Source: Liolophura sinensis | Taxonomy: Eukaryota > Mollusca > Polyplacophora > Chitonida > Chitonidae | Direction: 5' to 3' | DNA length: 64,000 bases | Assembly (NCBI RefSeq): GCF_032854445.1 | Contig: NC_088299.1 | Location: 16,175,608 to 16,239,607 of the forward strand | Part shown: positions 45,601 to 53,074 of the stretch, one piece after another | How the letters are laid out: every line of letters begins with the position of its first letter | Numbering within the stretch: position 1 is the first letter of the stretch | The notes under the pieces: model-generated | What the model saw: only the letters and a program-made list of their open reading frames with translations | Database searches by the model: none | What the model was told of the DNA's origin: nothing | Position numbers and translations under genes: made by a program

Positions 45601-48561
45601 GACCATGGGTCTTTATAGACTTTCCCACCCTCATTGTTCGTGGGGTCTGGAGGCAACAAGCGGCCGACGGCGCTGATGTAGCCGTGTGTACAGTCCTACC
45701 AGTACTGACCATGGGTCTTTGTAGACTTTCCCACCCTCATTGTTCGTGGGGTCCGGAGGCAACAAGCGGCCGACGGCGCTGATGTAGCCGTGTGTACAGT
45801 CCTACCAGTACTGACCATGGGTCTTTGTAGACTTTCCCACCCTCATTGTTCGTGGGGTCTGGAGACAACAAGCGGCCGACGGGGCTGATGTAGCCGTGTG
45901 TACAGTCCTACCAGAACTGACCATGGGTCTTTGTAGACTTTCCCACCCTCATTGCTCGTGGGGCCTGGAGACAACAAGCGGCCGACGGGGCTGATGTAGC
46001 CGTGTGTACAGTCCTACCAGAACTGACCATGGGTCTTTGTAGACTTTCCCACCCTCATTGTTCGTGAGGTCTGGAGGTAACAAGCGGCCGACGACGCTGA
46101 TGTAGCCGTGTGTACAGTCCTACCAGTACTGACCATGGGTCTTTGTAGACTTTCCCACCCTCATTGTTCGTGGGGTCTGGAGGTAACAAGCGGCCGACGA
46201 CGCTGATGTAGCCGTGTGTACAGTCCTACCAGTACTGACCAAGGGTCTTCCACCAGTATTGGATGCTTGCAAGTCTGAGAAAGTTCGTCAGTCACTCCAG
46301 TTTCCTCCACAAAGAAACGACCTCGAGACAATGGAACATTTTGTTTGTCTCATTATTAATTTCCAAAGGCGACAGTTACGCACGATGTTATAATGACGTA
46401 TTTAGAGCGGATGTACCGAAGTAACGACGCCATTAAATTATTCCTACCCCAAGCCTTTCTGCTGTCGAATTCATATGAACATAACGTAGTACCACAACAT
46501 TTATATTGAACAAATGGCGTGTTGGACGGAGCGTCAAGAAAACTGGCGCTAAATACAGATACTTGCCTTAAGCAGACTGTTAGTGTGTACTTTTCGTAAC
46601 TTTTGTAACTGCTGAATCATTATGATGTGAAACTTTTTTGATAATGAAGGCAAGAAAAGTTAATGACAAGTAGACCTACATTGTTCATTTACACAGGTCA
46701 CCTTTATGTACGGGTCAAATTTGGCCTACGGTCGTGATTTTAACTTCTAAAATTCATAACTGCCTTACAATTCTTTAGTTCAAGAAGCTCATAGTATTCG
46801 TACAATCGGTTCTAAACTCAGTTGTAGGGTCTACAATCGATTGTACCCACAATCTCGGACCGATGACCGCAGGGGGGGGTTGTAGCTGTAGCAAACACTG
46901 CTTGTCTGCCTCCAGTATTGTGTGTATGTTTGTACGTCACACGTGGCAAAGTCTCAAAAGATCAGCGGTTTACGTCGGTCATTCCGGTTTCTTCCATCCA
47001 CAAAACCATGGTATACGGAAAGTGAAAAATTCTTCAGTATGCCGTTATTTATTTATTTCTTTGACTGGTGTTTTACAACATAATCAAGAATAATGGTAAT
47101 GGTCAATGGTAATGTCATGTTGATGTCACCGATAATGTGTCGTCACTGGTAATGTCATGTTGATGTCAAATAAATGTCACGTTACTACCAATGTCATATT
47201 GATGTCACCTAAATGTCTCGTCACTGGTAATGCCATATTGATGTCATCGAAATGTCACGTGACTGGTAATGTCATGTTGATGTCACCTAAATGCCACGTC
47301 ACGTGTAATGTCATGATGATGTCACCTAACTGTCTCGTCACCGGTAATGTCATGTTGATGTTGATGATTTAACATCCGCGTTTATATCTATATATTCACC
47401 AAGCTAATATCGCCGTGTGACAAAACGTTATGCTCTGACTGTATTTGGTCGTAAGGTCCCTTATGCTGGCCGTGAACAAACGACTTCCCGTTTCAGTTCC
47501 AAACCAGATTTTATCTGATTGATTATATCTATTTTATCTGATTTTATACGCAAGAAGTTTCACCTGTACGATGGCGGTAAGTTTTATAGGTGGGGGAAAC
47601 AGGAGTGCTGGAGGTAAACCACCGATCTGTGGCAAGATACCGATTAACTTTTGAGAAATGACGTAGGCCAGTAGTTATTCATATCTGTGGCAACAACATC
47701 ACATCTGTATATAACATCTCTACACAAGCACCACTGACCGCTGTCACCAAGGTCCCAGTGACAGTAAGCCTACAATTTTCATATAAGTTCCAGTCCCAGT
47801 TCCAAAATACAGCTAAAGCATATCGTGTTCAGCAATAATGTTAATGACACTGATAATGACGATAATTATGATATTGAAGATCTCAATGAAGATGATATAT
47901 GAGAAAGACGATAATGTTAATGACACTGATGATGACGATAATTACGACAATGAAGATCTCAATTACGGAAATCTTTTTAAATACGATAAAGATGATACTG
48001 GCGATGTAGAAGAGGATAATGTTATTGGCTATAATGAGGACGATTACTACCGTGATGGCAAAGATGATGATGATGTACTTACCTCTTTACCCACAGTTTC
48101 GTCCTGTCCTCGCACACACAATGGGTTTTAAGTGACCTCACAATCTTACTACCCACTGTTCTCCTAAACTGTTTCCAGCCAAAAACCAGGAACACGCATA
48201 TAGACAATATCACGATGGGTACGGCCTTATCCCGCCGATTGGCAACGGCGAATATGAGGTAAACCAGCCAGAGAAATACGAAAAGTATTAGCACGCTTCT
48301 GAACAACAGCGGCTTGTTCCGGGCAAGAGCTGAGCGTAGACGGTCGTACTCTTTCTCCGTGCGCCTGAAGCAAGCCGAACACTTGGTTTTAGCCCCGGTG
48401 TCTGTGTCACCTTTGCCGGCCTTCTCAGTGTCACGTGGGCTGGTACGCGATACTTTCGGACATCCTGAGTACTGGTCATCATCCTCCGAGGCATCACCGT
48501 CGCCGTTAAGCATTTTACTCTCAGCATCAGCTCTTGGCTCCATGTCCACTTTCACATCCAT
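33609..48561 (-). CDS. SLC28: Concentrative nucleoside transporter (SLC28/CNT family), 10 exons, complete
   Basis: Na+-coupled nucleoside uptake across the plasma membrane by family. Exons: 48561-48083, 45302-45161, 44394-44200, 41974-41813, 40535-40407, 38710-38580, 37190-37022, 35743-35585, 34040-33860, 33688-33609; 1,827 nt, 608 aa plus stop, a usual CNT length. All junctions are GT-AG with matching phases. The N-terminus (1-75) is acidic and cytoplasmic, with hydrophobic helices after it. CNT hallmarks in order: LQFVMGL..LRW; AGSKFVFG; IFVGQ; SELHAVMTTGFATVAGT; SGPAALALSK..FPETE; EAASEGA; FMPVAAVMGVPWED; FINEFVGYAQL; ATYILCGF; APSRRSDVA..MVRALVLG. Oddities: exon 5 needs two compensating one-base indels. 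Most introns carry minisatellites or SINEs, and several arrays include splice sites. The call to CNT family is secure; which paralogue is not decidable. Confidence 0.95.
33860..34040 (-). CDS. SLC28: CNT exon 9
   Basis: 181 bp; acceptor ttgtttaacag, donor GGCAG|GTGCGT, ends in phase 1. Encodes KRTGVIATYILCGFGSIQSL, APSRRSDVAGHMVRALVLG and the last helix (NLACFTTACMA). Confidence 0.96.
34215..34545 (-). mobile_element. SINE-2 copy in CNT intron 8, near full length
   Basis: The tail end 'ttttacgtcgcacttaac' (tail on minus: gcgacgtaaaac) is at low coordinates. The body has 'catgccgccaaagtgctgcc' and 'cagtgctgagcgtcaagc'. The head end 'acccgagtttgaccccaagt' is the complement of the B box. Same orientation as the CNT gene. 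Confidence 0.85.
34570..34612. repeat. Poly-purine G-rich tract
   Basis: A G-run tract (ggggggtgggggtggg type) just after the SINE-2 head, in CNT intron 8. On the CNT sense strand it is C-rich. Confidence 0.7.
34775..35430. repeat. 10-bp minisatellite in CNT intron 8, about 65 units
   Basis: Two 10-mers (agtggagaac/agtggaggac and agtgggtgac) are interspersed. A larger block of about 220 bp seems to repeat (compare 34935-35100 with 35155-35330). Long minus-strand ORFs rich in HCSPLFSTVT come from the repeat. Confidence 0.95.
35585..35743 (-). CDS. SLC28: CNT exon 8
   Basis: 159 bp, phase 0-0, 53 codons; acceptor gtactttacag, donor ATACAG|GTGGGG. Encodes MICSYVFMPVAAVMGVPWED and GTKVFINEFVGYAQLGPM, the family's highly conserved substrate-binding half. 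Confidence 0.96.
36235..36305. repeat. Short repeats in CNT intron 7
   Basis: Four diverged units of the type agactgtacataccaa. No other content recognised between exon 8 and the SINE at 36563. Confidence 0.7.
36563..36830 (-). mobile_element. SINE-1 copy in CNT intron 7, full length
   Basis: (ttta)n tail, 'gattggtgttttccgctgta', the central domain, 'gctggacttgaactcacagc', then head complement 'gctaaccagctgagtcacgg'. Same orientation as CNT. Confidence 0.93.
37022..37190 (-). CDS. SLC28: CNT exon 7
   Basis: 169 bp. The acceptor aattaatttcag has a near-perfect branch site TACTAAT about 10 nt upstream; the donor is TTTCAG|GTAATG. Encodes QQRNVVEAASEGATNAVKLI and AYIVVNIIAFLSILEFINA, then ILTYLGNNVGIHNLSFQ. 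The upstream 47 bp, including the branch site, is duplicated. Confidence 0.96.
37196..37272. repeat. 47-bp duplication of the exon 7 branch-site region
   Basis: Two copies of 'aattaattagtattacagg' plus 'taatgtaa' and 'gaagatcac'. On the CNT strand each carries TACTAAT, the branch-site-like element; only the copy next to exon 7 keeps the AG acceptor. Confidence 0.88.
37285..37900. repeat. Degenerate minisatellite in CNT intron 6, about 21-24 bp unit
   Basis: Some 25 strongly diverged units around 'actacagaaaactgcaagga'. A few more units follow the SINE at about 38125-38215, so the SINE probably inserted into the array. Confidence 0.88.
37930..38122 (-). mobile_element. SINE-1 copy in CNT intron 6, inserted in a minisatellite
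   Basis: Contains 'gggaggaaaccgggcatagg', 'gcacgttgctgg', 'gagaggaagccagcttaagg' and head complement 'gcacgctaaccaataggcc'. The (ttta)n tail is missing. Confidence 0.85.
38580..38710 (-). CDS. SLC28: CNT exon 6
   Basis: 131 bp; acceptor actttatctgtag, donor AGAGG|GTGAGG, ends in phase 2. Encodes AEAEHLLAASFMSGPAALAL and SKLGFPETEQSQ. A 45-bp array with acceptor-like copies starts immediately upstream of it. Confidence 0.95.
38711..39005. repeat. About 45-48 bp array abutting the exon 6 acceptor
   Basis: Units of 'catagaaacctcatacagcgg' plus 'acatacatccgcctacaagta'. On the CNT strand the first unit ends with the real acceptor (ttctatactttatctgtag|gc). The next copies read 'ttctatgctgtacttgtag|gc' or decayed forms, so acceptor-like sequence is part of the unit. 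Confidence 0.85.
39010..39454. other. CNT intron 5, nothing recognised
   Basis: Intronic sequence without a recognised repeat or exon. Confidence 0.5.
39455..39605 (-). mobile_element. SINE-1 fragment in CNT intron 5
   Basis: Starts 'gattggtttttacgccgtac' and runs to 'ttacggccagaga', then breaks off; the head half is missing. Confidence 0.85.
39783..40040 (-). mobile_element. SINE-1 copy in CNT intron 5, full length
   Basis: (ttta)n tail at low coordinates, 'tgttttacgccgtacccc', central domain, 'gaactggactagagctcaaa', and head complement 'gctaaccgactgagccacgg'. Confidence 0.93.
40041..41732. other. CNT introns 4 and 5 apart from exon 5, nothing recognised
   Basis: Outside exon 5 (40407-40535) this is AT-rich intron sequence without recognised repeats. 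Confidence 0.5.
40407..40535 (-). CDS. SLC28: CNT exon 5, internally frameshifted twice
   Basis: 129 bp between acceptor gttgtcgttttcag and donor TTTGGG|GTGAGT; length is a multiple of 3 and neighbours are phase 0. The conserved core (PFLPKLTVSELHAVMTTGF, ATVAGTVVG) is in a frame shifted by one base from both ends. The end must read A-Y-I-E-F-G to match the family and exon 6. One extra base is implied early (in GGAAATCC or the A6 run), and one missing G at GTTGTTGGGCC. Both candidate sites are homopolymers: sequence error or recent decay. Confidence 0.9.
41733..41812 (-). repeat. 20-bp x 4 array of the exon 4 splice donor
   Basis: On the CNT strand, directly after exon 4, four 20-bp units start gtaagagaacc, gaaagagaacc, gtaagaggatt and gtaaaaggacc, at 41812, 41792, 41772 and 41752. 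Three keep GTAAgA-type donor sequence. Use of the donor at 41772 would lengthen the exon by 40 nt and shift the frame. Confidence 0.92.
41813..41974 (-). CDS. SLC28: CNT exon 4
   Basis: 162 bp, phase 0-0, 54 codons (VLPVVVFFSAVNSALHYWG ... AAHIFVGQ). Acceptor cttgtctctgtcag, donor GGCCAG|GTAAGAG. Both its acceptor and its donor are the first members of short tandem arrays that run into the adjacent introns. Confidence 0.96.
41975..42115 (-). repeat. Four-copy array of the exon 4 splice acceptor
   Basis: On the CNT strand, four copies of a tract of the form atgtctttt.tc.gtcag|gttttg end at 42101, 42062, 42023 and 41975, spaced 39, 39 and 48 bp. All four keep the AG and a pyrimidine-rich tract; the last is the real exon 4 acceptor. 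Confidence 0.88.
42120..42780. other. CNT intron 3, nothing recognised
   Basis: Intronic sequence without a recognised element. Confidence 0.5.
42781..43065. repeat. 29-bp minisatellite in CNT intron 3, about 10 copies
   Basis: Unit: 'caatacagcctacatcttca' plus gttacacaa or ctcacacaa. The two endings partly alternate, which suggests growth by a dimer. The open frame is a by-product. Confidence 0.96.
43070..43930. other. CNT intron 3, nothing recognised
   Basis: At 43590-43640 a segment 'tcatgtgacctgtcaaaaa' also occurs near 26045, in a similar context ('gataaag.tagaaaaagtc'), so a diverged dispersed repeat is likely. Confidence 0.4.
43935..44170 (+). mobile_element. SINE-1 copy in CNT intron 3, antisense to the gene
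   Basis: The head 'gtggctgagatgattagcgt' (A box), a diverged B box, the central 'gccagcaacctgcggatgg', and the end 'gagtacggcgtaaaatatc' with an (aaat)n tail close to the exon 3 donor. Confidence 0.88.
44200..44394 (-). CDS. SLC28: CNT exon 3
   Basis: 195 bp, phase 0-0, 65 codons; acceptor gtgttgaccag, donor TTCAAG|GTACGT. Encodes VKWRPVLWGLGLQFVMG and EYADAGSKFVFGPE. The A-G-x-x-F-V-F-G element is a strong CNT-family signature. Confidence 0.96.
44600..45160 (-). repeat. 61-bp array made from the 3' end of CNT exon 2 and its donor
   Basis: Nine tandem diverged copies of about 61 bp follow exon 2 in intron 2. On the CNT strand each holds the exon end (tttatcacctctaccaatcc, cttcaag) and the donor region. 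CTTCAAG|GT-type donors survive in the copies near 45099, 44853, 44730 and 44609; other copies have lost the GT. The copy spacing is not a multiple of 3, so splicing from a later donor would shift the frame. Confidence 0.93.
45161..45302 (-). CDS. SLC28: CNT exon 2
   Basis: 142 bp; acceptor cttttgcag, donor TTCAAG|GTGAGT. Encodes two hydrophobic helices (CVLCLLVVGLLIFIVADTG; SLAGLVVFVCIVFIT). Its last ~45 nt plus the donor are the seed of the 61-bp array in the following intron, so up to nine diverged copies of this exon end follow it. Confidence 0.95.
45310..45424. other. CNT intron 1, nothing recognised
   Basis: Short stretch between the exon 2 acceptor and a SINE-like element. Confidence 0.5.
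45425..46330 (+). mobile_element. tRNA-derived SINE-like element with internal 107-bp x 7 array
   Basis: 45470-45500 holds a B-box-like 'gtgggttcaatcccggcc'. About 106-107-bp units (tagactttcccaccctcatt ... accagtactgaccatgggtc) repeat seven times from 45510 to 46240. The element then continues with 'ccaccagtattggatgcttg' and 'cactccagtttcctccacaa', which match the fragment at 46865-47040. The array therefore grew inside a SINE body. Confidence 0.75.
46335..46860. other. CNT intron 1, nothing recognised
   Basis: AT-rich intron sequence without a recognised element. Confidence 0.5.
46865..47090 (+). mobile_element. SINE fragment related to the element at 45425
   Basis: Shares 'cctccagtattgtgtgtatg'-type and 'ggtcattccggtttcttcca'-type blocks with 46245-46310, and ends with 'aaaaattcttcagtatgccg'. 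A (ttta)n and 'tggtgttttacaacataatc' follow, perhaps a SINE-1 tail piece. Confidence 0.6.
47095..47362. repeat. 39-40-bp minisatellite in CNT intron 1, about 7 copies
   Basis: Unit: 'aatgtcatgttgatgtcacc' plus 'taaatgtctcgtcactggt'. Well aligned; the last unit is partial. Confidence 0.95.
47365..47830. other. CNT intron 1, nothing firm
   Basis: A stretch at 47540-47640 ('acgatggcggtaagttttat', 'gctggaggtaaaccacc') is vaguely SINE-like. Otherwise nothing. Confidence 0.35.
47835..48080. repeat. GAT-rich tract with a 73-bp-spaced duplication next to exon 1 donor
   Basis: A segment of about 57 bp ('aatgttaatgacactgat', 'atgacgataatta', 'aatgaagatctcaat') occurs at about 47837 and 47910. Further gat/gac triplets run up to the exon 1 donor. 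It mimics an acidic Asp/Asn-rich ORF on the plus strand. Confidence 0.85.
48083..48561 (-). CDS. SLC28: CNT exon 1 (start codon, cytoplasmic N-terminus, first helices)
   Basis: ATG at 48561, codons 1-159 plus 2 nt. The acidic, Ser/Asp-rich N-terminus (MDVKVDMEPRADAES...) is followed by CSACFRRTEKEYDRL and two hydrophobic helices (LILFVFLWLVYLIFAVA; VPIVILSICVFLVFGW). The donor AAGAG|GTAAGT is near consensus. The split codon AG|A gives Arg with exon 2. The first in-frame ATG is used; another Met at codon 7 is possible. Confidence 0.93.
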
Positions 48562-49095
48562 GGCGCAAACAGTTTGTTGTGGGCACTTGTGAAAGAAACT
48601 TTAGCCAACAGGAGTTGGGTATGGTTGACTGCATAGACTTCCCTGCTGTACCCCGTGCTCTAGCCAGGAGTTGACCCCAGACACGCTGATATCCAGCGGT
48701 TAACTCCAACAGGCAGAAAAAACATCTGAAGTAGAGAAGGGCATACAATCCGTGTATAACGTTAGGAGCATATATACATGCGTGTAGAACGCCAGGCGCA
48801 CTGTGACATGTGCTACTGATTGCCACTGATGACTGTGTGTACCAGTCTCAACATGGAGGTCCAACAGACCTTATGGTCTCATGTACAGCACCGTGAGAAG
48901 GCTTATCTCCGGGTACATATGGTTTAACCATATGGCCTTATTATCTTTCAGAATCTGGGGCATTTCGGAGGCAAGTAGCACATATACAGCTGACTTAATT
49001 TAGTTTTATTTTGCAAAAATTAAAATAAACTTGAAACCTGACCACCGTCTTGTACAAGTAAAAAACAATTCTGAGGGGGATAAACCAGCGACCTC
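48562..49095. other. 5' flank of the CNT gene
   Basis: About 500 bp upstream of the CNT ATG with no further exon identified. No convincing TATA box is seen in the first 200 bp on the minus strand. The true transcription start is unknown. Confidence 0.45.
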
Positions 49096-49099
49096 TCTG

Positions 49100-49585
49100 T
49101 GTAACCACTGAACAAGAATGGGCTATTTGTGTCCCCTCACGACAGCGATGTACTATGTGTAACCACACGACAACAATGGACTATCTGTGTAACCACGTGA
49201 CAACAATGCACTATCTATGTAACCACACGACAACAATGGACTATCTGTGTAACCACTGAACAAGAATGGGCTATTTGTGTCCCCATACGACAACAATGGC
49301 TTATATGTGTAATCACGCGACAACCATGGCCTAAACGGTGTAACCACGCGACAATAATGTACTATATGTGTAACCACGCGACAACAACGGCTTACATATG
49401 TAACCACACGACAAAAATGAACTGTGTCCCCACACTACAACAATGGCCTTATGTGTAACCATGCGACAACAATGTACTATATGTGTCCCCACACGGCAAC
49501 AATGGCCTATATGTGTAACCACACGACAACAATGTACTATTTGTGTAACCACCCGACAACAATGGTCTATCTGTGTAACCCACTC
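49100..49585. repeat. 30-bp minisatellite upstream of CNT, about 16 copies
   Basis: Unit: 'gtgtaaccacacgacaacaa' plus tggactatct, with gtgtcccc variants. The period varies around 30 bp. Confidence 0.95.
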
Positions 49586-49589
49586 TGTA

Positions 49590-49940
49590 ACGGTCGCCAA
49601 GAGCACAGCATGTTCCTTATGCTAGCTGAGGAATGCTGAATAGACCTGGCAGTCTGAGTGCATATGTACTTCGAAAAAGAAATTCGGTTGAATTTGACCC
49701 ATGTCTAAAACAGACATACAAGAACCCCCTGTAGACTTATTATTTTGTAGCCCTATATTTAAAATTTGTCAATAAATAAACCTGGGTGTATCGTTTATTT
49801 CCTTAAATTCGACCCCTGGTAGTCTAGGGGTGGTGATGTTTTTATCTCCAAAAGAAGGATATACTAGTATGCCATGTCGGAGACAATTGTTCACATTGAG
49901 CTTAATAATTTAGGGGCCGACGCCGACCTAAAAATTTCGG
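49590..49940. other. Intergenic, nothing recognised
   Basis: Unique-looking sequence between two minisatellites. Confidence 0.4.
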
Positions 49941-49944
49941 TATT

Positions 49945-50930
49945 CAGAGACTATTCCATGTTTGGTTCCAATAAAGGGTGTTGGCCGGTATACAGAGACT
50001 ATTCCATGTTTGGTTCTAATAAAAGATGTTGGCCGGTATTCGGAGATTATTCCTTGTTTAGTTCTAATAAAGGGTGTTGGCCGGTATACAGAGACTATTC
50101 CATGTTTGGTTCTAATAAAGGGTGTTGGCCGGTATACAGAGACTATTCCATGTTTGGTTCCAATAAAGGGTGTTGGCCGGTATACAGAGACTATTCCATG
50201 TTTGGTTCTAATAAAAGATGTTGGCCGGTATTCGGAGATTATTCCTTGTTTAGTTCTAATAAATGGTGTTGGTCGGTTTTAGGAGACTATTCCATAGTTA
50301 GTTCTAATAAATGGTGTTGGCCGGTACAAAGGGTGTTGGCCGGTATACAGAGACTATTCCATGTTTGGTTCCAATAAAGGGTGTTGGCCGGTATACAGAG
50401 ACTATTCCATGTTTGGTTCCAATAAAGGGTGTTAGCCGGTATACAGAGATTATTCCATGCTTGGTTCCAATAAAGGGTGTTGGCCGGTATACAGAGACTA
50501 TTCCATGTTTGGTTCTAATAAAGGGTGTTGGCCGGTATACAGAGACTATTCCATGTTTGGTTCTAATAAAGGGTGTTGGCCGGTATACAGAGACTATTCC
50601 ATGTTTGGTTCTAATAAAAGATGTTGGCCGGTATTCGGAGATTATTCTTTGTTTAGTTCTAATAAAGGGTGTTGGCCGGTATACAGAGACTATTCCATGT
50701 TTGGTTCCAATAAAAGATGTTGGCCGATATTCGGAGACTATTCCATGTTTGGTTCTAATGAAAGATGTTGGCCGGTATTCGGAGATTATTCTTTGTTTAG
50801 TTCTAATAAAGGGTGTTGGTCGGTATACAGAGACTATTCCATGTTTGATTCCAATAAAGGGTGTTGGCCGGTATACAGAGACTATTCCATGTTTTGTTCT
50901 AATAAAGGGTGTTGGTCGGTATTCGGAGAC
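49945..50930. repeat. 48-bp minisatellite, about 20 copies
   Basis: Unit parts: 'ttggccggtatacagagac', 'tattccatgtttggttc', 'taataaagggtg'. A second unit type has 'attcggagattattccttg' and 'aaaagatg'. The types form a higher-order pattern. 48 is a multiple of 3, so 16-residue repeats are open on both strands. Each unit also contains AATAAA on the plus strand. Confidence 0.97.
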
Positions 50931-51009
50931 TAGTATTCTAGTAAGGGTGTTCAAAGAGAAAGCTGAAGTGGATATTGACATCAGAACTGTAATTTCCATG
51001 TGATTTAAA

Positions 51010-51256
51010 TGAACGAGCACTCCAATCACGAGGGTGCAAACCTCAGATATGTGTAGTGAACCCCATGCTGATTCTGTGAAAGGGACAAAACCCTGTTTGG
51101 TAAAATGCATTGTTGTGCATCAGGGTGTAAAACGCTTTCATAAATTTTCAGAATTTTTTGTTAATGAAAAATTTAAACGGACTGGTACTTCCGTACTTGG
51201 CCCAAGTTGTGGACAAATTTCATCAAAGTCTGCCAACACCATTTTTCGCACAGTGC
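51010..51256 (+). repeat. Diverged direct repeat, copy A
   Basis: Shares an ordered set of blocks with 52140-52420: 'gggt(g/c)caaacctc(a/t)gatat', 'ctgattctgtgaaaggg'-type, 'cggactggtacttc', 'catcaaagt.tg..aacaccat' and 'ttttt(c/)gca.agtgcat'. Weak coding appearance only. Confidence 0.7.
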
Positions 51257-51472
51257 ATGAACACATCATTGTAGGGAGATAAAATCACCTATGTGGGACC
51301 CTGCTTCGGACTTCAACATTTCCTACGTAGGCAAGGTAAGGGCTAGTATGGTGCGTCGATGATGAAATACTAGCCCTTACATTGCCTACGTAGGAGATGT
51401 TGAAGTCCTAAGCAGGGGATATTCGAGTCCCACGAAGGTGATTTCATCTCCCATCGACGAGATGTTCATTTT
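51257..51472. repeat. Long imperfect inverted repeat (hairpin), arms about 95-105 bp
   Basis: Left arm 51257-51349, right arm 51366-51472, loop about 16 bp. Matching parts: 'ggacttcaacat.tcctacg', 'taggcaa.gtaagggctagt' against their complements on the right ('actagcccttac.ttgccta', 'cgtagga.atgttgaagtcc'); then ccctgctt/aagcaggg, and aaatcacct..gtggga against 'tcccac.aaggtgattt'. It contains no tRNA-like head. Confidence 0.85.
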
Positions 51473-51499
51473 TGCACACCATGCAGACCAAGAGCTAAT

Positions 51500-52139
51500 T
51501 GAGGTTTAATAGACATCAAAGCTGATGAAAGCTTTGTCTTAAATGCACCCAGTGATGGCTGGGGTTGTGTGGCTTTTTCTAATTACCCCCAAATTCAGTT
51601 TTATTTGACCTGGCGCCGATGAGGCTAACACAAATGCTGCATTGTAAGGAAAATCACACTAGTTATAAATCTGCAACTTAAGACCAGATTTTTGTGCTGG
51701 AAAGGCCACTTAACACAAGGACTAATTAAGGATTTATTTGACACAAAACCTACAACGTTGGAACCAGATGTAATGTTTTTCAGCATGGCTTAAATAGCAA
51801 GAATCACCAGCTTGAGACAAGATTATGTGTTAGAAAGGTCACTTTATATGTATATGTATGGGATCAATTTGCACCGAATGAGCTCTGATTCTACTTTGAT
51901 AAAGAACCCACAGAACTGAAAACTGGTCAAAAATGTAGAGTTTGATCTCTTAATCAATTAGCACCAACTGAAGACAAGTTTATGTGGTGAAATGGTCACT
52001 TACGACAAGGTCAACAGTCAATTTGCGCATAATGACCCTTGACTCTTCTTTAATTGACATACATGTTGAACCTACAGAACTGAAAGACGGTAGAATTTGA
52101 AATTCTCTACAAGATTAAACCAAAGTCTGACAAGAAGTT
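51500..52139 (+). repeat. About 155-160-bp tandem repeats, 3-4 diverged copies
   Basis: Units begin near 51675, 51808 and 51965 with 'a.ct..agaca(a/g)..ttatgtg(t/g)t' followed by 'gaaa(g/t)gtcact'. They share 'cctacagaactgaaa' near their ends. They lie between the hairpin and the second direct repeat. Confidence 0.6.
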
Positions 52140-52420
52140 ACTTCAGTCAATAGGGTCCAAACCTCTGATATATGTAGAAAACAGCCTGGTGAATCTTTTG
52201 AAAGGGTAAAAATAACTTATTAGATAAAAATGCCCTGGTGTGGTATCCGACAATGCTGTAAAACTGTTAAATTCCGGCTCCAGATCCAGATCACCACAAA
52301 AACTTAAATGGATTGGTACTTCATCCAGCGCCAAGCTGTGCACAATGCGTCATCAAAGTTCGTGAACACCATTTTTCTCAAAGTGCATATCATTGACACA
52401 CCATACCGCTACCTTGGAGA
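52140..52420 (+). repeat. Diverged direct repeat, copy B
   Basis: Partner of 51010-51256, in the same orientation, about 1.1 kb apart. Many indels; no open frame is shared by the copies. Confidence 0.65.
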
Positions 52421-52424
52421 AATC

Positions 52425-53070
52425 CTACATGGGAGATTTTGAGTCTATGCCTGGAGACTTTCGGACATCAGCCGTCAACCAGTATGGGCGTTCTAGGTTA
52501 ATAATCGCAAGGTGAATTCACAACACCACGTATATTGCAAACCACCAAAGAACTAAGAAAGTAAAGTAAGTGCGAAAATAGGACGGAATCATACATAGAG
52601 AAGCAGTCTCCAGTTTTCAATAATGTTGGAAATACGCCAGGTGTATTCTAGTCGACTGAGTGAAGTCAGTATTCAAACCGTGTATCATGCTAGATCAAAC
52701 TGTGTATCATCAGTTGTCGATAACAAAATGTGTCTCAGTTGCGCTTTGATTGCAGCTGTTCACATATACCAGCATGACGACCTAATTCTGTACGATGAAT
52801 ATACACCCCCTTTGCACTCATTGTAAATCTTAAGAAACTTGGGGTGCAGGCGTTTGATGAAAAAACCCTTGACACACTATTTTTTTTCAGTAATAACTTG
52901 TGACGTTGACTGAAATCGTCGCATAGCACGCAGGATCTAACAAATGCTGCAAAGGCGAGATATGTATGCGCCAGGACCCTTCGGCGTATTGCTGTCCAAG
53001 AAAGGATAATTTACGATGTCAAAACTGAAATTATCCCTCTTGCCGTAAAGTCTGCGAGAGAGGGAACCGT
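52425..53070. other. Intergenic, nothing recognised
   Basis: No repeat family or exon recognised. Confidence 0.4.
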
Positions 53071-53074
53071 TTTA

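Noticed and set aside
47838..48131. Asp/Asn-rich plus-strand ORF of 97 codons
   Set aside because: GAT-triplet tract with an internal duplication inside CNT intron 1, antisense to the gene; no start or splice support.
49100..49585. Regularly spaced 30-bp repeats resembling a CRISPR array
   Set aside because: Tandem units without unique spacers, in a eukaryotic intron-bearing genome.
49874..51110. 16-residue-repeat ORFs on both strands, up to 268 codons
   Set aside because: The 48-bp unit is stop-free in several frames on both strands; no unique coding flank.
51034..51282. 82-codon ORF with a KRFHKF segment suggestive of a THAP-type zinc finger
   Set aside because: Cys/His spacing does not fit, and the second copy of the repeat (52140-52420) has no equivalent frame.
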